From an uncultured Lachnospiraceae bacterium (GTDB lineage: Bacteria > Bacillota_A > Clostridia > Lachnospirales > Lachnospiraceae), in NCBI GenBank assembly GCA_910587905.1, contig CAJUOF010000319.1:1-9447 (forward strand): a stretch of 9,447 bases of DNA, in the 5' to 3' direction. The translations under genes were made by a program, and so were the position numbers. The notes beneath the pieces are model-generated. The model searched no databases. It worked only from the letters and a program-made list of their open reading frames with translations, and was not told the origin of the DNA. Positions 1 to 6,956 of this stretch are shown here, piece after piece; the stretch's first letter is position 1; the number at the start of each line of letters is the position of its first letter.

Positions 1-1
1 C

Positions 2-628
2 AGCCTGGTCTATGACAATATCGTTGATTCCTTGATCGTCGGAGAATATGAGATGGGCCAGCAAATCCTGCTGGACACCTTTGCAGAGAAATATGGAGTC
101 AGCCGCACTCCCATCATCCAGGCAGTGAAACTTCTCGCCAACGACGGGATTCTGGAGATTCTTCCCAACGGCAGGGTCCGTGTGCCCACCTACGGCGAAT
201 CTCAAATCAAAAAGATCCGGGACGTCCGCATTATGCTGGAGCACTATGCACTGGATGAGCTGTTTAAAGAGCAGAACACAGACAGCTTCCATTCCACCAT
301 CGAAAATCTGGACATGATCGCCGCACAAGCGCTGAGCGCCATTGAAAACGGTGACAAGCTCCAGTTCAACAAAAAAGATCTGGAGTTTCACCGCTGTCTG
401 GTGAATGGTGCAAAAAACGAATTTCTGTCCGATATCTACAAACGGATCCAGGGACGCTTTGTGGTCGCCAACTATCTGTTCATCCCCTGGGAGAACCGGG
501 AATTCCGATTTGCGGCTAAGGATCATCTGGAGATTATGAAGACACTGAAGACCGGAAATCTGGAAAACTGTAAGATTCGCATCCGTCAGCATATCCGTGA
601 CGTTGTCAAGATGACAGACATGGAATAA
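2..628 (+). CDS. GntR family transcriptional regulator, FCD domain (5' partial)
   Basis: This is a DNA-binding, ligand-responsive repressor or activator of the FadR/FCD branch of GntR regulators. The frame is open to the left window edge, so the first roughly 10-20 residues are missing; the TTG at 32 is internal. Residues about 1-65 of the visible part form the winged helix, with the recognition-helix signature YGVSRTPIIQAVKLLANDG and a wing ending GRVRV. The usual SRTPVREAL is here SRTPIIQAV. Residues about 70-205 are the all-helical FCD domain, with its hallmarks RxxLE (VRIMLEHYAL), the D/E-FH motif (DLEFHRCLV), DHLEIMKTLKTGN, and a final IRQHI. The three histidines fit the metal or carboxylate pocket of FCD proteins. 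FCD regulators usually sense small organic acids and often control neighbouring catabolic genes. The gene has its own terminator, and the malic enzyme downstream has its own promoter, so any regulatory link between them is only inference. The ligand cannot be read from sequence. Confidence 0.9.
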   Translation, partial: SLVYDNIVDSLIVGEYEMGQQILLDTFAEKYGVSRTPIIQAVKLLANDGILEILPNGRVRVPTYGESQIKKIRDVRIMLEHYALDELFKEQNTDSFHSTIENLDMIAAQALSAIENGDKLQFNKKDLEFHRCLVNGAKNEFLSDIYKRIQGRFVVANYLFIPWENREFRFAAKDHLEIMKTLKTGNLENCKIRIRQHIRDVVKMTDME

Positions 629-637
629 TTTTTTCAC

Positions 638-688
638 AGTGGAGTGGGCCGGTCGCATGATCTTGTCCATTCCATTCTTTTCTTTTTT
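638..688 (+). terminator. Intrinsic terminator of the GntR-type regulator gene
   Basis: A stem of about 10-12 bp pairs 638-649 with 665-676 (core TGGAGTGGGC with GTCCATTCCA, including two G-U pairs), around a loop of about 15 nt. It is followed directly by a T-rich run to about 688. It lies 10 nt after the regulator stop codon, in the right orientation. Confidence 0.8.
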
Positions 689-704
689 CAAATGATTCCC
701 AATA

Positions 705-733
705 TTGACAAATATATTTCCGTCTGTTATGCT
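705..733 (+). promoter_or_regulatory. Extended -10 sigma-A-type promoter for malic enzyme
   Basis: A perfect -35 TTGACA (705-710), a 17-bp spacer and -10 TATGCT (728-733) are preceded by the extended -10 TG dinucleotide (725-726). Transcription would start near 740, giving a leader of about 68 nt before the malic enzyme start at 808. It sits just after the upstream terminator, so the malic enzyme is probably an independent unit. Confidence 0.75.
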
Positions 734-743
734 TAAATTACTG

Positions 744-768
744 TTAATAATATTTTATTTTTTATTAA
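744..768 (+). repeat. AT-only inverted repeat in the malic enzyme leader
   Basis: TTAATAA (744-750) and TTATTAA (762-768) are perfect inverted copies separated by 11 bp, just after the predicted transcription start. The position would suit an operator or a weak leader hairpin. The surrounding sequence is almost pure A/T, so chance is a serious alternative. Confidence 0.3.
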
Positions 769-807
769 AAATACACTCAGTCATTGCTCTGGAAAAAGGA
801 GGAAATT

Positions 808-1983
808 ATGGATTACGCAAAAGAGTCTCTGCGCCTTCACGGCGAATGGAAAGGAAAAATCGAGGTGGTCGCCACCGTGCCGGTGAAAACCAAGGACGAC
901 CTGTCCTTAGCCTACACCCCCGGTGTGGCCGAGCCCTGCCTGGAGATTCAGAAGGACGTGGAAAAAAGCTATGAGCTGACCCGCCGCCACAACATGTGCC
1001 TGGTGGTGACCGACGGAACCGCCGTTCTGGGCCTGGGCGACATCGGTCCCGAAGCCGGCATGCCGGTCATGGAGGGAAAATGCGTGCTGTTCAAGGCCTT
1101 CGGGGACGTGGACGCCTTCCCGCTCTGCATTAAGAGCAAAGATGTGGACGAGATCGTCAACACCATCTACATGATCTCCGGCTCCTTCGGCGGCGTCAAC
1201 CTGGAGGACATCTCCGCCCCCCGCTGCTTTGAGATTGAGAAAAAATTAAAGGAGAAATGTGACATTCCGATCTTCCACGACGACCAGCACGGAACCGCCA
1301 TCATTACCTTGGCGGGGCTTACCAATGCGTTGAAAGTCGTGGGGAAAAAGAAGGAGGAAATCCGGGTTGTGATGAACGGCGCAGGCGCCGCCGCCATCTC
1401 CATCGCCCGTCTTCTCTTAAAGGCCGGAGTCAAGGACATCACTCTCTGCGACCGGCACGGCGCCATTTACGAGGGCCGGAAGGAAGGCATGAACGCCATC
1501 AAGGACGAGATGGCGAAGATCACCAATCGGGATCAGAAGGCGGGAAGCCTGGCCGACATGCTGGTGAGCGCGGACGTGTTCATCGGCGTGAGTGCCCCCG
1601 GCATGGTCACGACGGACATGGTAAGGACCATGAATCGGGACGCTATCGTCTTCGCCTGCGCGAACCCGACTCCCGAGATCTTCCCGGATGACGCAAAAGC
1701 CGGCGGCGCAAAGGTGGTCTCCACCGGGAGAAGTGATTTCCCCAACCAGATCAACAACGTCCTCGCCTTCCCCGGCGTATTCCGGGGTGCCTTTGACGTG
1801 CGGGCCAGCGACATCAATGACGAAATGAAACTGGCCGCCGCCTACGCCCTGGCCGGGCTGATCTCCGACGAGGAGCTGTCGGCAGACTACATCATTCCCA
1901 AAGCTTTCGACCCCAGGGTAGGAAAAACTGTGGCCGCTGCCGTGGCAAAGGCCGCCAGGGAAACGGGAGTGGCGAGGATCTAA
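808..1983 (+). CDS. Malic enzyme (oxaloacetate-decarboxylating malate dehydrogenase)
   Basis: This enzyme oxidatively decarboxylates L-malate to pyruvate and CO2, reducing NAD(P)+ in the cytoplasm. The product is 391 aa, the usual length of the short bacterial form that lacks the C-terminal phosphotransacetylase-like domain of MaeB. Visible motifs are YTPGVAEP (catalytic Tyr about residue 36), MEGK (catalytic Lys about 91), LEDISAP with the metal ligands Glu133-Asp134, FHDDQHGTA (metal-binding Asp about 159), the Rossmann loop NGAGAAA (about 190-196) and ANPTPEI. NAD versus NADP preference is not certain; the second strand ends LCDRHG. The ATG at 808 is chosen because AAGGAGG (796-802) lies 5 nt before it. 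A longer TTG start at 784 would swallow this site. It has its own promoter, and a stem-loop lies 37 nt after the stop. The gene links C4 acids to pyruvate, but no partner gene is adjacent. Confidence 0.95.
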   Translation: MDYAKESLRLHGEWKGKIEVVATVPVKTKDDLSLAYTPGVAEPCLEIQKDVEKSYELTRRHNMCLVVTDGTAVLGLGDIGPEAGMPVMEGKCVLFKAFGDVDAFPLCIKSKDVDEIVNTIYMISGSFGGVNLEDISAPRCFEIEKKLKEKCDIPIFHDDQHGTAIITLAGLTNALKVVGKKKEEIRVVMNGAGAAAISIARLLLKAGVKDITLCDRHGAIYEGRKEGMNAIKDEMAKITNRDQKAGSLADMLVSADVFIGVSAPGMVTTDMVRTMNRDAIVFACANPTPEIFPDDAKAGGAKVVSTGRSDFPNQINNVLAFPGVFRGAFDVRASDINDEMKLAAAYALAGLISDEELSADYIIPKAFDPRVGKTVAAAVAKAARETGVARI

Positions 1984-2020
1984 CCTGGAAGCAACCGATT
2001 CTCGAAACCCTATCGCTGGA

Positions 2021-2065
2021 AATACTACGCCTGCGGCAAGCTGTCATTGCCGCAGGCGTAATATT
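2021..2065. terminator. Long inverted repeat, probable bidirectional terminator
   Basis: Arms 2021-2039 and 2047-2065 are inverted copies over 19 bp with a single mismatch, around the 7-nt loop GCTGTCA. The core is TACGCCTGCGGCAA. It lies 37 nt after the malic enzyme stop and is also downstream of the convergent minus-strand gat operon, so it could end both transcripts. Neither side has a strong T-run: the plus side reads AATATTCC and the minus side AGTATTTCC. Termination is therefore inferred from position and stem strength. Confidence 0.55.
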
Positions 2066-2242
2066 CCAACAAGAGAGATTTATTTTGTTTCCGTTTTCGG
2101 TTCTGATTAGCGGAACTCCGTGCCCTGTCTGTTCGATGTAATCCAACTGCACCATAATCTGCTGAAGTTCCAGGTTCACGGGCTTGCTTTTCCCTTCATA
2201 AAACTCCTCCGGTGCAAGTCCTTCCGGCAATCCTATTTCGAC
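2066..2242 (-). pseudogene. Remnant of a RecG-like HATPase_c_4 domain protein
   Basis: Reading the minus strand from about 2242 gives VEIGLPEGLAPEEFYEGKSK, then PVN, then QQIMVQLDYIEQTGHGVPLI (ending at 2105). This resembles the C-terminal ATPase-like segment of AlbA_2/Schlafen-type putative transcriptional regulators, whose pattern is GLPxGLxxEEFxxGxSxPRNPEL followed by an L-x-x-(I/V)-E-x-x-G-x-G-(I/V)-P motif. There is no start codon with a ribosome site, the frame is closed by a stop at 2264-2266, and only about 45 of the several hundred residues expected remain. After VPLI the text shifts to a short TENGNKINL stretch that may be the far C-terminus brought closer by a deletion. The frame then runs through the palindrome into malic enzyme antisense. 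It overlaps the last codons of the membrane protein gene at 2233. I read it as a decayed 3' fragment; a chance ORF is unlikely given the ordered motif. Confidence 0.5.
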
Positions 2243-2802
2243 TTCACCAAAATCCCGTCCTTCTCAAGCCCTTCGTTCCGCTTCGCCCTTATCACGCAGT
2301 AGATAAAATCCGATATGTAATAGATGGCCCCGGCGATAACCAGGACCTTACCCACGGTCACGCTGTAGCTGTCCGACAGCCAAGAGATGCCCTTGTGCAC
2401 AAAGGTGAACAGGCAGATGGCGTAAAGCCCCCAGGCAAGGGTACTCTCCAGACAGAGGATCCCCTGATAATTGAAGGGTTTATCCTTGTAGTCCCACCAG
2501 ACGGCCCCGAAAATCCGGATCATGGCCTTGGCAACCAAAAACTCCAGCGCCGTGGCCGAAACGCATCCCAGCACGTAGAGCAGGGGCCAGTTGTGGGCGA
2601 TGGGCTTGAACAGAAAATAGGCGCCCAGAAAGCCCACCCCGTAAATGGGGCAGATGGGGCCGCGGACAAAGCCGCGGTTGGTCAGCCTCTTATTGCAGAA
2701 GGACATGTAGATGGACTCCAAAAGCCATCCCAGCATGCTGTAGAGCAGGAACCAGTTTAAAAAATGATATAAATCCGTTGAAAATATCTTCGCATCCCAC
2801 AT
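2233..2802 (-). CDS. Putative ABC transporter permease, CmpB family membrane protein
   Basis: The protein has 189 aa and about five hydrophobic segments (about residues 14-34, 51-66, 75-95, 118-136 and 148-166), so it is an integral membrane protein. The conserved features GWLLES, NRGFVRGPICPIYG and the LEF-WWDY spacing match the family Pfam calls putative ABC-transporter type IV (CmpB), common in Clostridia. Its true substrate is unknown, and no ATPase gene is next to it. The ATG at 2802 has GAGGAAG about 7 nt upstream. It begins 25 nt after the gatB stop with no terminator between, so it is probably the last gene of the gatCAB transcript. A functional link to tRNA amidation is not implied. 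Its final codons overlap the upstream edge of a decayed gene fragment. Confidence 0.8.
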   Translation of the reverse strand: MWDAKIFSTDLYHFLNWFLLYSMLGWLLESIYMSFCNKRLTNRGFVRGPICPIYGVGFLGAYFLFKPIAHNWPLLYVLGCVSATALEFLVAKAMIRIFGAVWWDYKDKPFNYQGILCLESTLAWGLYAICLFTFVHKGISWLSDSYSVTVGKVLVIAGAIYYISDFIYCVIRAKRNEGLEKDGILVKSK

Positions 2803-2827
2803 AACAAACTCTTCCTCTTATGCCTGA

Positions 2828-4261
2828 TTATGCCAATAATTCCAAAAGTATTCGGTTGACCATGGCCGGGTCCGCTTTCCCCTTCATGGCCTTCATGGTC
2901 TGTCCCACCAGAAAGCCCATGGCCTTCTTCTTTCCGCCCCTGTAATCCTCCACAGACTGCGGGTTGTTCTTCACAATCTCCTCGATGGTGCTCCTAAGAG
3001 CCCCTTCGTCCTGCACCATCACAAGGCCCTTTTCTTCCACATAGGAAACCGGGTCCATATCCTCCCGGAACATGACCTCGAAGACCTCCTTGGCCACGGT
3101 CCGGTTGATCTTTCCCTGCTCCACCAGCCCGATGAGGGCCGCCAGGTGAGCGGGGGAAAACCGGATGTCGGCGGCGTCCATGTCCTCGTCCTTTAAGAGC
3201 CGCATGGTCTCCACCATGAGCCAGTTGGACACTTCCTTGGGCTTGCAGCCTGCGGCGATGGTCTCCTCAAAAAGATCCGCCAGCCGCTTCTCCGAGGTCA
3301 GGATGTCAATGTCATATTCGGGAATTCCGTATTCTTCCTGATACCGAATGCGCTTCTCATCCCGAAGCTCCGGCTGCCTGCTCCTTATCTCCTCCAGCCA
3401 TTCATCGTCAATAATGACCGGGACCAGATCCGGCTCCGGAAAATACCGGTAATCCTGGGCATCCTCCTTGGAGCGCATGGCGTAGGAGCACTCCTTATTG
3501 TCGTCCCACCGCCTGGTCTCCTGGATCACCTGCCCGCCTTCCTCCAAAATGTCGATCTGACGGTTTTTCTCCCCCTCGATGGCCCTGGCGATGGCCTTGA
3601 AGGAATTCAAATTCTTCATTTCCGTCCTGGTGCCGAAGGTCTCGCATCCCACCTCCCGGACCGACAGATTCACATCGGCTCTCATGGAGCCCTCCTGGAG
3701 CTTGCAGTCGGAAGCCCCCAGATATTGAATGATCAGACGAAGCTTATCCAGGTAGGCGATAACCTCCTCCGCCGAGCGCATATCAGGCTCGGAGACGATC
3801 TCAATCAGGGGGACGCCGCTCCGGTTAAAATCCACCAGCGTACAGTCCTCCCACTCATCGTGGATCAGCTTGCCCGCATCCTCCTCCATATGGATTTCGT
3901 GAATCCGGACCACCTTCTTCCCTGCCGCCGTCTCAATCTCCACGCCGCCGTCCCGGCAGATGGGAAAATAAAGCTGGGAAATCTGGTAATTCTGTGGATT
4001 GTCCGGGTAAAAATAATTCTTCCGGTCAAATCTGCCGTTCCTGGTTATCGTACAGTTTGTGGCAAGGCCCACCGCCGCCGCATATTCCACCACCTGTCTG
4101 TTGAGGACGGGAAGGGAACCGGGCATACCCGTGCAGACGGGACAGGTATGGGTGTTGGGCTCCCCCCCGAACTGCGTGCTGCAGGCGCAGAAAATCTTGG
4201 TCTTCGTCGCCAGCTCCACATGGACTTCCAGGCCGATGACCGTTTCATACTGTTTACTCAT
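2828..4261 (-). CDS. gatB: Aspartyl/glutamyl-tRNA amidotransferase subunit B
   Basis: GatB is the tRNA-binding and kinase subunit of GatCAB. It phosphorylates the Glu (or Asp) on mischarged tRNA so that ammonia from GatA can convert it to Gln (or Asn). The 477-aa length is normal. The N-terminal cradle begins YETVIGLEVHVEL and carries a zinc-type set Cys25, Cys27, Cys40 and Cys43 (CAC...CPVC). Further marks are GMPGSLPVLN, RKNYFYPDNPQNYQIS, GVPLIEIVSEPD, GSMRADVN and DYRYFPEPDL. The last about 150 residues form the helical and YqeY-like tail that ends in GQTMKAMKGKADP. The ATG at 4261 overlaps the gatA stop as ATGA, with AAAGGAG at 4272-4278, which indicates translational coupling. An upstream start at 4360 would add 33 codons inside gatA and lacks family support. 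Confidence 0.97.
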   Translation of the reverse strand: MSKQYETVIGLEVHVELATKTKIFCACSTQFGGEPNTHTCPVCTGMPGSLPVLNRQVVEYAAAVGLATNCTITRNGRFDRKNYFYPDNPQNYQISQLYFPICRDGGVEIETAAGKKVVRIHEIHMEEDAGKLIHDEWEDCTLVDFNRSGVPLIEIVSEPDMRSAEEVIAYLDKLRLIIQYLGASDCKLQEGSMRADVNLSVREVGCETFGTRTEMKNLNSFKAIARAIEGEKNRQIDILEEGGQVIQETRRWDDNKECSYAMRSKEDAQDYRYFPEPDLVPVIIDDEWLEEIRSRQPELRDEKRIRYQEEYGIPEYDIDILTSEKRLADLFEETIAAGCKPKEVSNWLMVETMRLLKDEDMDAADIRFSPAHLAALIGLVEQGKINRTVAKEVFEVMFREDMDPVSYVEEKGLVMVQDEGALRSTIEEIVKNNPQSVEDYRGGKKKAMGFLVGQTMKAMKGKADPAMVNRILLELLA

Positions 4262-5739
4262 GCTTCCGACACTCCTTTCTGCGCAAGGGGACAATGCCTG
4301 TATGCCCTGGTCTGCTCGTAGGCGTAGGCCGCCCGGAAAAGCTTCTTTTCCTGGAAACAATCCCCGATGAGCTGCAGGCCGATGGGCATCCCATTCCCAT
4401 CCAGGCCACAGGGAACGCTGATTCCCGGAAGCCCTGCCAGATTCACGGAAATGGTATAAATATCGCCCAGATACATTTTGATCGGGTCGGCAAGACTCTC
4501 CCCCAGCTTCGGTGCCGTGGTCGGTGCCACCGGCCCCAGGATCAGGTCATACTTCTCAAACGCCTTGTCGAAGGCCCGTTTGATCAGCGCCTTGGTCCGC
4601 AGGGCTTTCAGATAATAAGCGTCATAATAGCCGCTGCTGAGGACAAAAGAACCCAGCATGATCCGCCGCTTCACCTCCGCTCCAAAGCCCTCGGAACGAG
4701 TTTTCTTGTACATCTGGTGAAGTCCCACAAAATCCTCACTTCGGTATGCGTATTTCACCCCGTCAAACCGGGCCAGGTTGGAGCTGGCCTCGGCAGAAGC
4801 GATCACATAATATGCCGGAATGGCATATTCCACCAGACTTAAATCAAATTCCTCGACGACGGCCCCCTTATCCTCCAGGACCTTCGCCGCTCCGAGAACG
4901 GCATCTTTCACCTCGCCGTCCAGACCCTTCCCAAAATAATCTCTGGGAATCCCGATCCGCATTCCCGCTGCGTCGTCCCGAAGGGCTTCCGTGAACCGGC
5001 AGTCCTCCCTCGCTACGCTGGTGCTGTCCTTCCTGTCATGGGAGGCGATGGCCTCCAAGATCACGGCGCAGTCGGTCACGTCCTTTGCCACCGGTCCGAT
5101 CTGGTCCAGGGAGGAACCGTAGGCGATCAGCCCGTAGCGGGAGACCGTCCCGTAGGTGGGCTTGATCCCCGTCACGCCGCAGAACGAACTGGGCTGTCTA
5201 ATGGAGCCTCCTGTGTCCGACCCCAGCGCATAAGAGCACTCTTCCGCCGCCACAGCCGCGCAGGAGCCGCCGGAAGAGCCCCCTGGCACATGCCCCGTGT
5301 TCCATGGATTCCTCGTCACACCAAAATACGACGTCTCCGTGGTGCTCCCCATGGCAAACTCATCCATATTGGTCTTGCCCACGACAATGGCCCCGGCCCG
5401 TTCCAGATTAAGGACCGCCTCCGCCGTGTAGGTGGGCTTAAAATTCCCCAAAATTTTAGAACTGCACGTGGTGAGAAGCCCCTTCGTGCACATATTGTCC
5501 TTGACCGCCACCGGAACCCCCGCCAGGGGACTGCAGAGCTTCCCCTCCGAAATCTGCTTCTGCACCTCGTCGGCCCGCAAAAGGACCGCCTCCTCGTCCA
5601 CAGTCGTCACGAAACTGTGGACCTCCGCCTCCCGCTCCCGGATCGCCGCCAGGGAGCATTCCGCCGCTTCCCTCGCGGAAACCTCTTTGGCCTTTATCTT
5701 TTTCCCCAGCTCTGCGGCTGTCAGACTCATCAAATTCAC
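4258..5739 (-). CDS. gatA: Aspartyl/glutamyl-tRNA amidotransferase subunit A
   Basis: GatA is the amidase-signature glutaminase of GatCAB. It releases ammonia from glutamine and channels it to GatB. The 493-aa product has the full Ser-cisSer-Lys triad: Lys80 in VAVKDN, the cis-Ser at about 155 in GGSSGGS, and the nucleophile Ser at about 179 in GSDTGGSIRQP. The spacing is one residue from the known staphylococcal GatA positions. GKTNMDEFAMGSTTETS and the C-terminal LAGLPGISVPCG are also typical. The start is taken as GTG 5739 because AGGAGG lies 7 nt before it; the ATG three codons on (5730) would be 16 nt from that site. It begins 21 nt after gatC and overlaps gatB by 4 nt, the standard operon order. 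Confidence 0.97.
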   Translation of the reverse strand: MNLMSLTAAELGKKIKAKEVSAREAAECSLAAIREREAEVHSFVTTVDEEAVLLRADEVQKQISEGKLCSPLAGVPVAVKDNMCTKGLLTTCSSKILGNFKPTYTAEAVLNLERAGAIVVGKTNMDEFAMGSTTETSYFGVTRNPWNTGHVPGGSSGGSCAAVAAEECSYALGSDTGGSIRQPSSFCGVTGIKPTYGTVSRYGLIAYGSSLDQIGPVAKDVTDCAVILEAIASHDRKDSTSVAREDCRFTEALRDDAAGMRIGIPRDYFGKGLDGEVKDAVLGAAKVLEDKGAVVEEFDLSLVEYAIPAYYVIASAEASSNLARFDGVKYAYRSEDFVGLHQMYKKTRSEGFGAEVKRRIMLGSFVLSSGYYDAYYLKALRTKALIKRAFDKAFEKYDLILGPVAPTTAPKLGESLADPIKMYLGDIYTISVNLAGLPGISVPCGLDGNGMPIGLQLIGDCFQEKKLFRAAYAYEQTRAYRHCPLAQKGVSEA

Positions 5740-5760
5740 GGTATTTCCTCCTTATATCGT

Positions 5761-6057
5761 CTATTCTACCGTCTTCGGCACCTTATAACAGCCGTCTTTC
5801 TGCTCCGGCGCATTTGCAAGCATGTTATCCCGGTCATCGCCGTTTTCCACCACATCCTCCCGGAACACATTGTGCACCGGAAACACGTGGGACATAGGTT
5901 CCACCCCCGCCGTGTCCAGTTCATTCAACAGATCAATATAATCCAGCATGTTCGCCATGTCTTCCTTGGCCCGCTCCCGCTCCTCCCCGGATAACTCCAG
6001 CTTGGCCAGAATGCCGACATACTCAATGGTCTCGTCAGAAATCACGTTCTTCGCCAT
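5761..6057 (-). CDS. gatC: Aspartyl/glutamyl-tRNA amidotransferase subunit C
   Basis: GatC is the small belt-like subunit that wraps GatA and GatB and stabilises the amidotransferase. The 98-aa product is normal in length. It shows the family pattern ISDETIEYVGILAKLELSGE at the N-terminus, a helical MLDYIDLLNELDT, then GVEPMSHV and FREDVV. The ATG at 6057 is chosen over 6078 because AAAGGAG (6066-6072) lies 8 nt before it. The predicted transcript start near 6086 would leave almost no leader for the upstream ATG. It is first in the gatC-gatA-gatB operon, 21 nt before gatA. Presence of GatCAB implies that the cell makes Gln-tRNA(Gln), Asn-tRNA(Asn) or both by the indirect route. Confidence 0.96.
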   Translation of the reverse strand: MAKNVISDETIEYVGILAKLELSGEERERAKEDMANMLDYIDLLNELDTAGVEPMSHVFPVHNVFREDVVENGDDRDNMLANAPEQKDGCYKVPKTVE

Positions 6058-6092
6058 ATCACCTGCTCCTTTCCGCATCCCTGCATTCTCTT

Positions 6093-6121
6093 ATAATATA
6101 ATATCCAACCGAAGAAATCAA
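6093..6121 (-). promoter_or_regulatory. Sigma-A-type promoter for the gatCAB operon
   Basis: On the minus strand, -35 TTGATT (6116-6121) and -10 TATTAT (6093-6098) are separated by exactly 17 bp in an AT-rich patch just upstream of gatC. The start of transcription would be near 6086, with a leader of about 29 nt containing the gatC ribosome site. Confidence 0.65.
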
Positions 6122-6200
6122 ATATTATTTTGCGGCCGGGGCCTTAATGACAGAAGAGAAATCGGCTTGATCCTCCTGGAAAGCGGAAAACTATATCCTA

Positions 6201-6240
6201 TCAAAATCAAAAAGAGCGCTGATCCCAGTAAAAGCGCCCT
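6201..6240 (-). terminator. Intrinsic terminator after the two-helix acidic protein gene
   Basis: On the minus strand, AGGGCGCT (6233-6240) pairs with AGCGCTCT (6213-6220) as an 8-bp stem with one G-U pair and a 12-nt loop. It is followed by TTTTTGATTTTGA. It lies about 57 nt after the stop at 6298 and ahead of the gat promoter, so it separates the two units. Confidence 0.8.
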
Positions 6241-6297
6241 GAAAAATTTCAACCATGCATCTAAGCCGGAAGAATCGAGTAAGAGAGTTCTTTTCCC

Positions 6298-6846
6298 CTA
6301 CTCTTCTGCCTCCGTTCCGGCTTCCGCCTCGTCCTCGTCTTTGCTGTCCTCATCCTCGTCGGCCGGATTGTAATAGACCGCCGCCCTGGAAGCCACCGAC
6401 GACTGTTGGGGCGGTGTGAGGATACCTCCCAGAAGCCCGCCCTTCGCCGGCTCCTCCGGCGTCTCGCCCCGCTCGGCCATCTCGGCTGCCAGCTTTTCCG
6501 CCTCTTCCTTTTCCTTCGCCTTCAACAGCGTATGCAGACGCCAGCTAGAGATCAAAATCCAGACGGCCGCCACCGCAAAGATCACCGTAAACGCAATGTT
6601 GATAACCGTATCTCGCCCTGGCTCCACCCTGCCCTCGATCAGCTCCTTGGCCGTCATATAGGCCGTGTAGAGAAGGTAAGCCCCTGCAACCGCATAAATG
6701 ATCGTGATGGCCTTTTCGTTCCGCTCTCTCTTCTTAGCTCCAAAAAGACCTCGCCGCTCTTCCTTTTCCTCCGCGGCCGGCTCTTTTGCCTCTTCCGTCA
6801 CATCATCCACAAGCTCGTTTCTGCTCTCCGTTTTCTTTTCTTCCAA
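6298..6846 (-). CDS. Uncharacterised acidic protein with two membrane segments
   Basis: I do not recognise a named family. From the TTG at 6846 the product is 182 aa. Residues about 1-45 are highly charged (Glu/Lys-rich) with a basic KKRER patch. Two hydrophobic helices follow (about 46-66, AITIIYAVAGAYLLYTAY, and about 79-100), then a Lys/Glu coiled-coil-like stretch KAKEKEEAEKLAAEMAERGE. A Gly-rich GGLLGGILTPP leads to a tail of almost only Asp, Glu, Ala and Ser. This suggests a small membrane protein with both ends in the cytoplasm. TTG is preferred because AAGGCGG (6854-6860) lies 7 nt before it. The ATG at 6870 would be only about 5 nt from the predicted transcript start and has no good ribosome site; using it adds 8 residues. 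The gene has its own promoter and terminator, so it is probably monocistronic. Confidence 0.75.
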   Translation of the reverse strand: MEEKKTESRNELVDDVTEEAKEPAAEEKEERRGLFGAKKRERNEKAITIIYAVAGAYLLYTAYMTAKELIEGRVEPGRDTVINIAFTVIFAVAAVWILISSWRLHTLLKAKEKEEAEKLAAEMAERGETPEEPAKGGLLGGILTPPQQSSVASRAAVYYNPADEDEDSKDEDEAEAGTEAEE

Positions 6847-6881
6847 AATTCTACCGCCTTCCCGGCACATACGCCGTCTTT

Positions 6882-6911
6882 ATTCTATCATCATCCGCCA
6901 GGAAAAGGCAA
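6882..6911 (-). promoter_or_regulatory. Extended -10 promoter for the two-helix acidic protein gene
   Basis: On the minus strand, TTGCCT (6906-6911), an 18-bp spacer and TAGAAT (6882-6887) are seen, with TG one base before the -10 (TGATAGAAT). Transcription would begin near 6875. This supports the TTG start at 6846 over the ATG at 6870. Confidence 0.55.
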
Positions 6912-6956
6912 CGAGTTTATATTTTTTTTTCAAAAAACCTCTTCCAAAATATTTTT

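Noticed and set aside
3725..4321. 198-aa plus-strand open frame opposite gatB
   Set aside because: It is fully antisense to conserved gatB sequence, without recognisable domain or ribosome site support.
4262..4360. 33-codon upstream extension of gatB
   Set aside because: It lies inside gatA, has no GatB similarity, and the ATGA overlap at 4258-4261 with AAAGGAG upstream is the normal start.
5038..5994. 318-aa plus-strand open frame opposite gatA and gatC
   Set aside because: It is antisense to two well-conserved genes, rich in Arg, His and Pro as expected from reading GC-rich codons backwards, and has no family motif.
6122..6200. GGCC-GG-GGCC motif upstream of gatC, considered as a hairpin or T-box leader
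   Set aside because: The loop would be only 2 nt, it lies upstream of the predicted gat promoter, and no T-box sequence is visible.
6912..6956. Run of T and A tracts after the M55 gene, considered as a terminator
   Set aside because: There is no GC-bearing stem, only A/T tracts that could pair weakly, so termination here cannot be supported.
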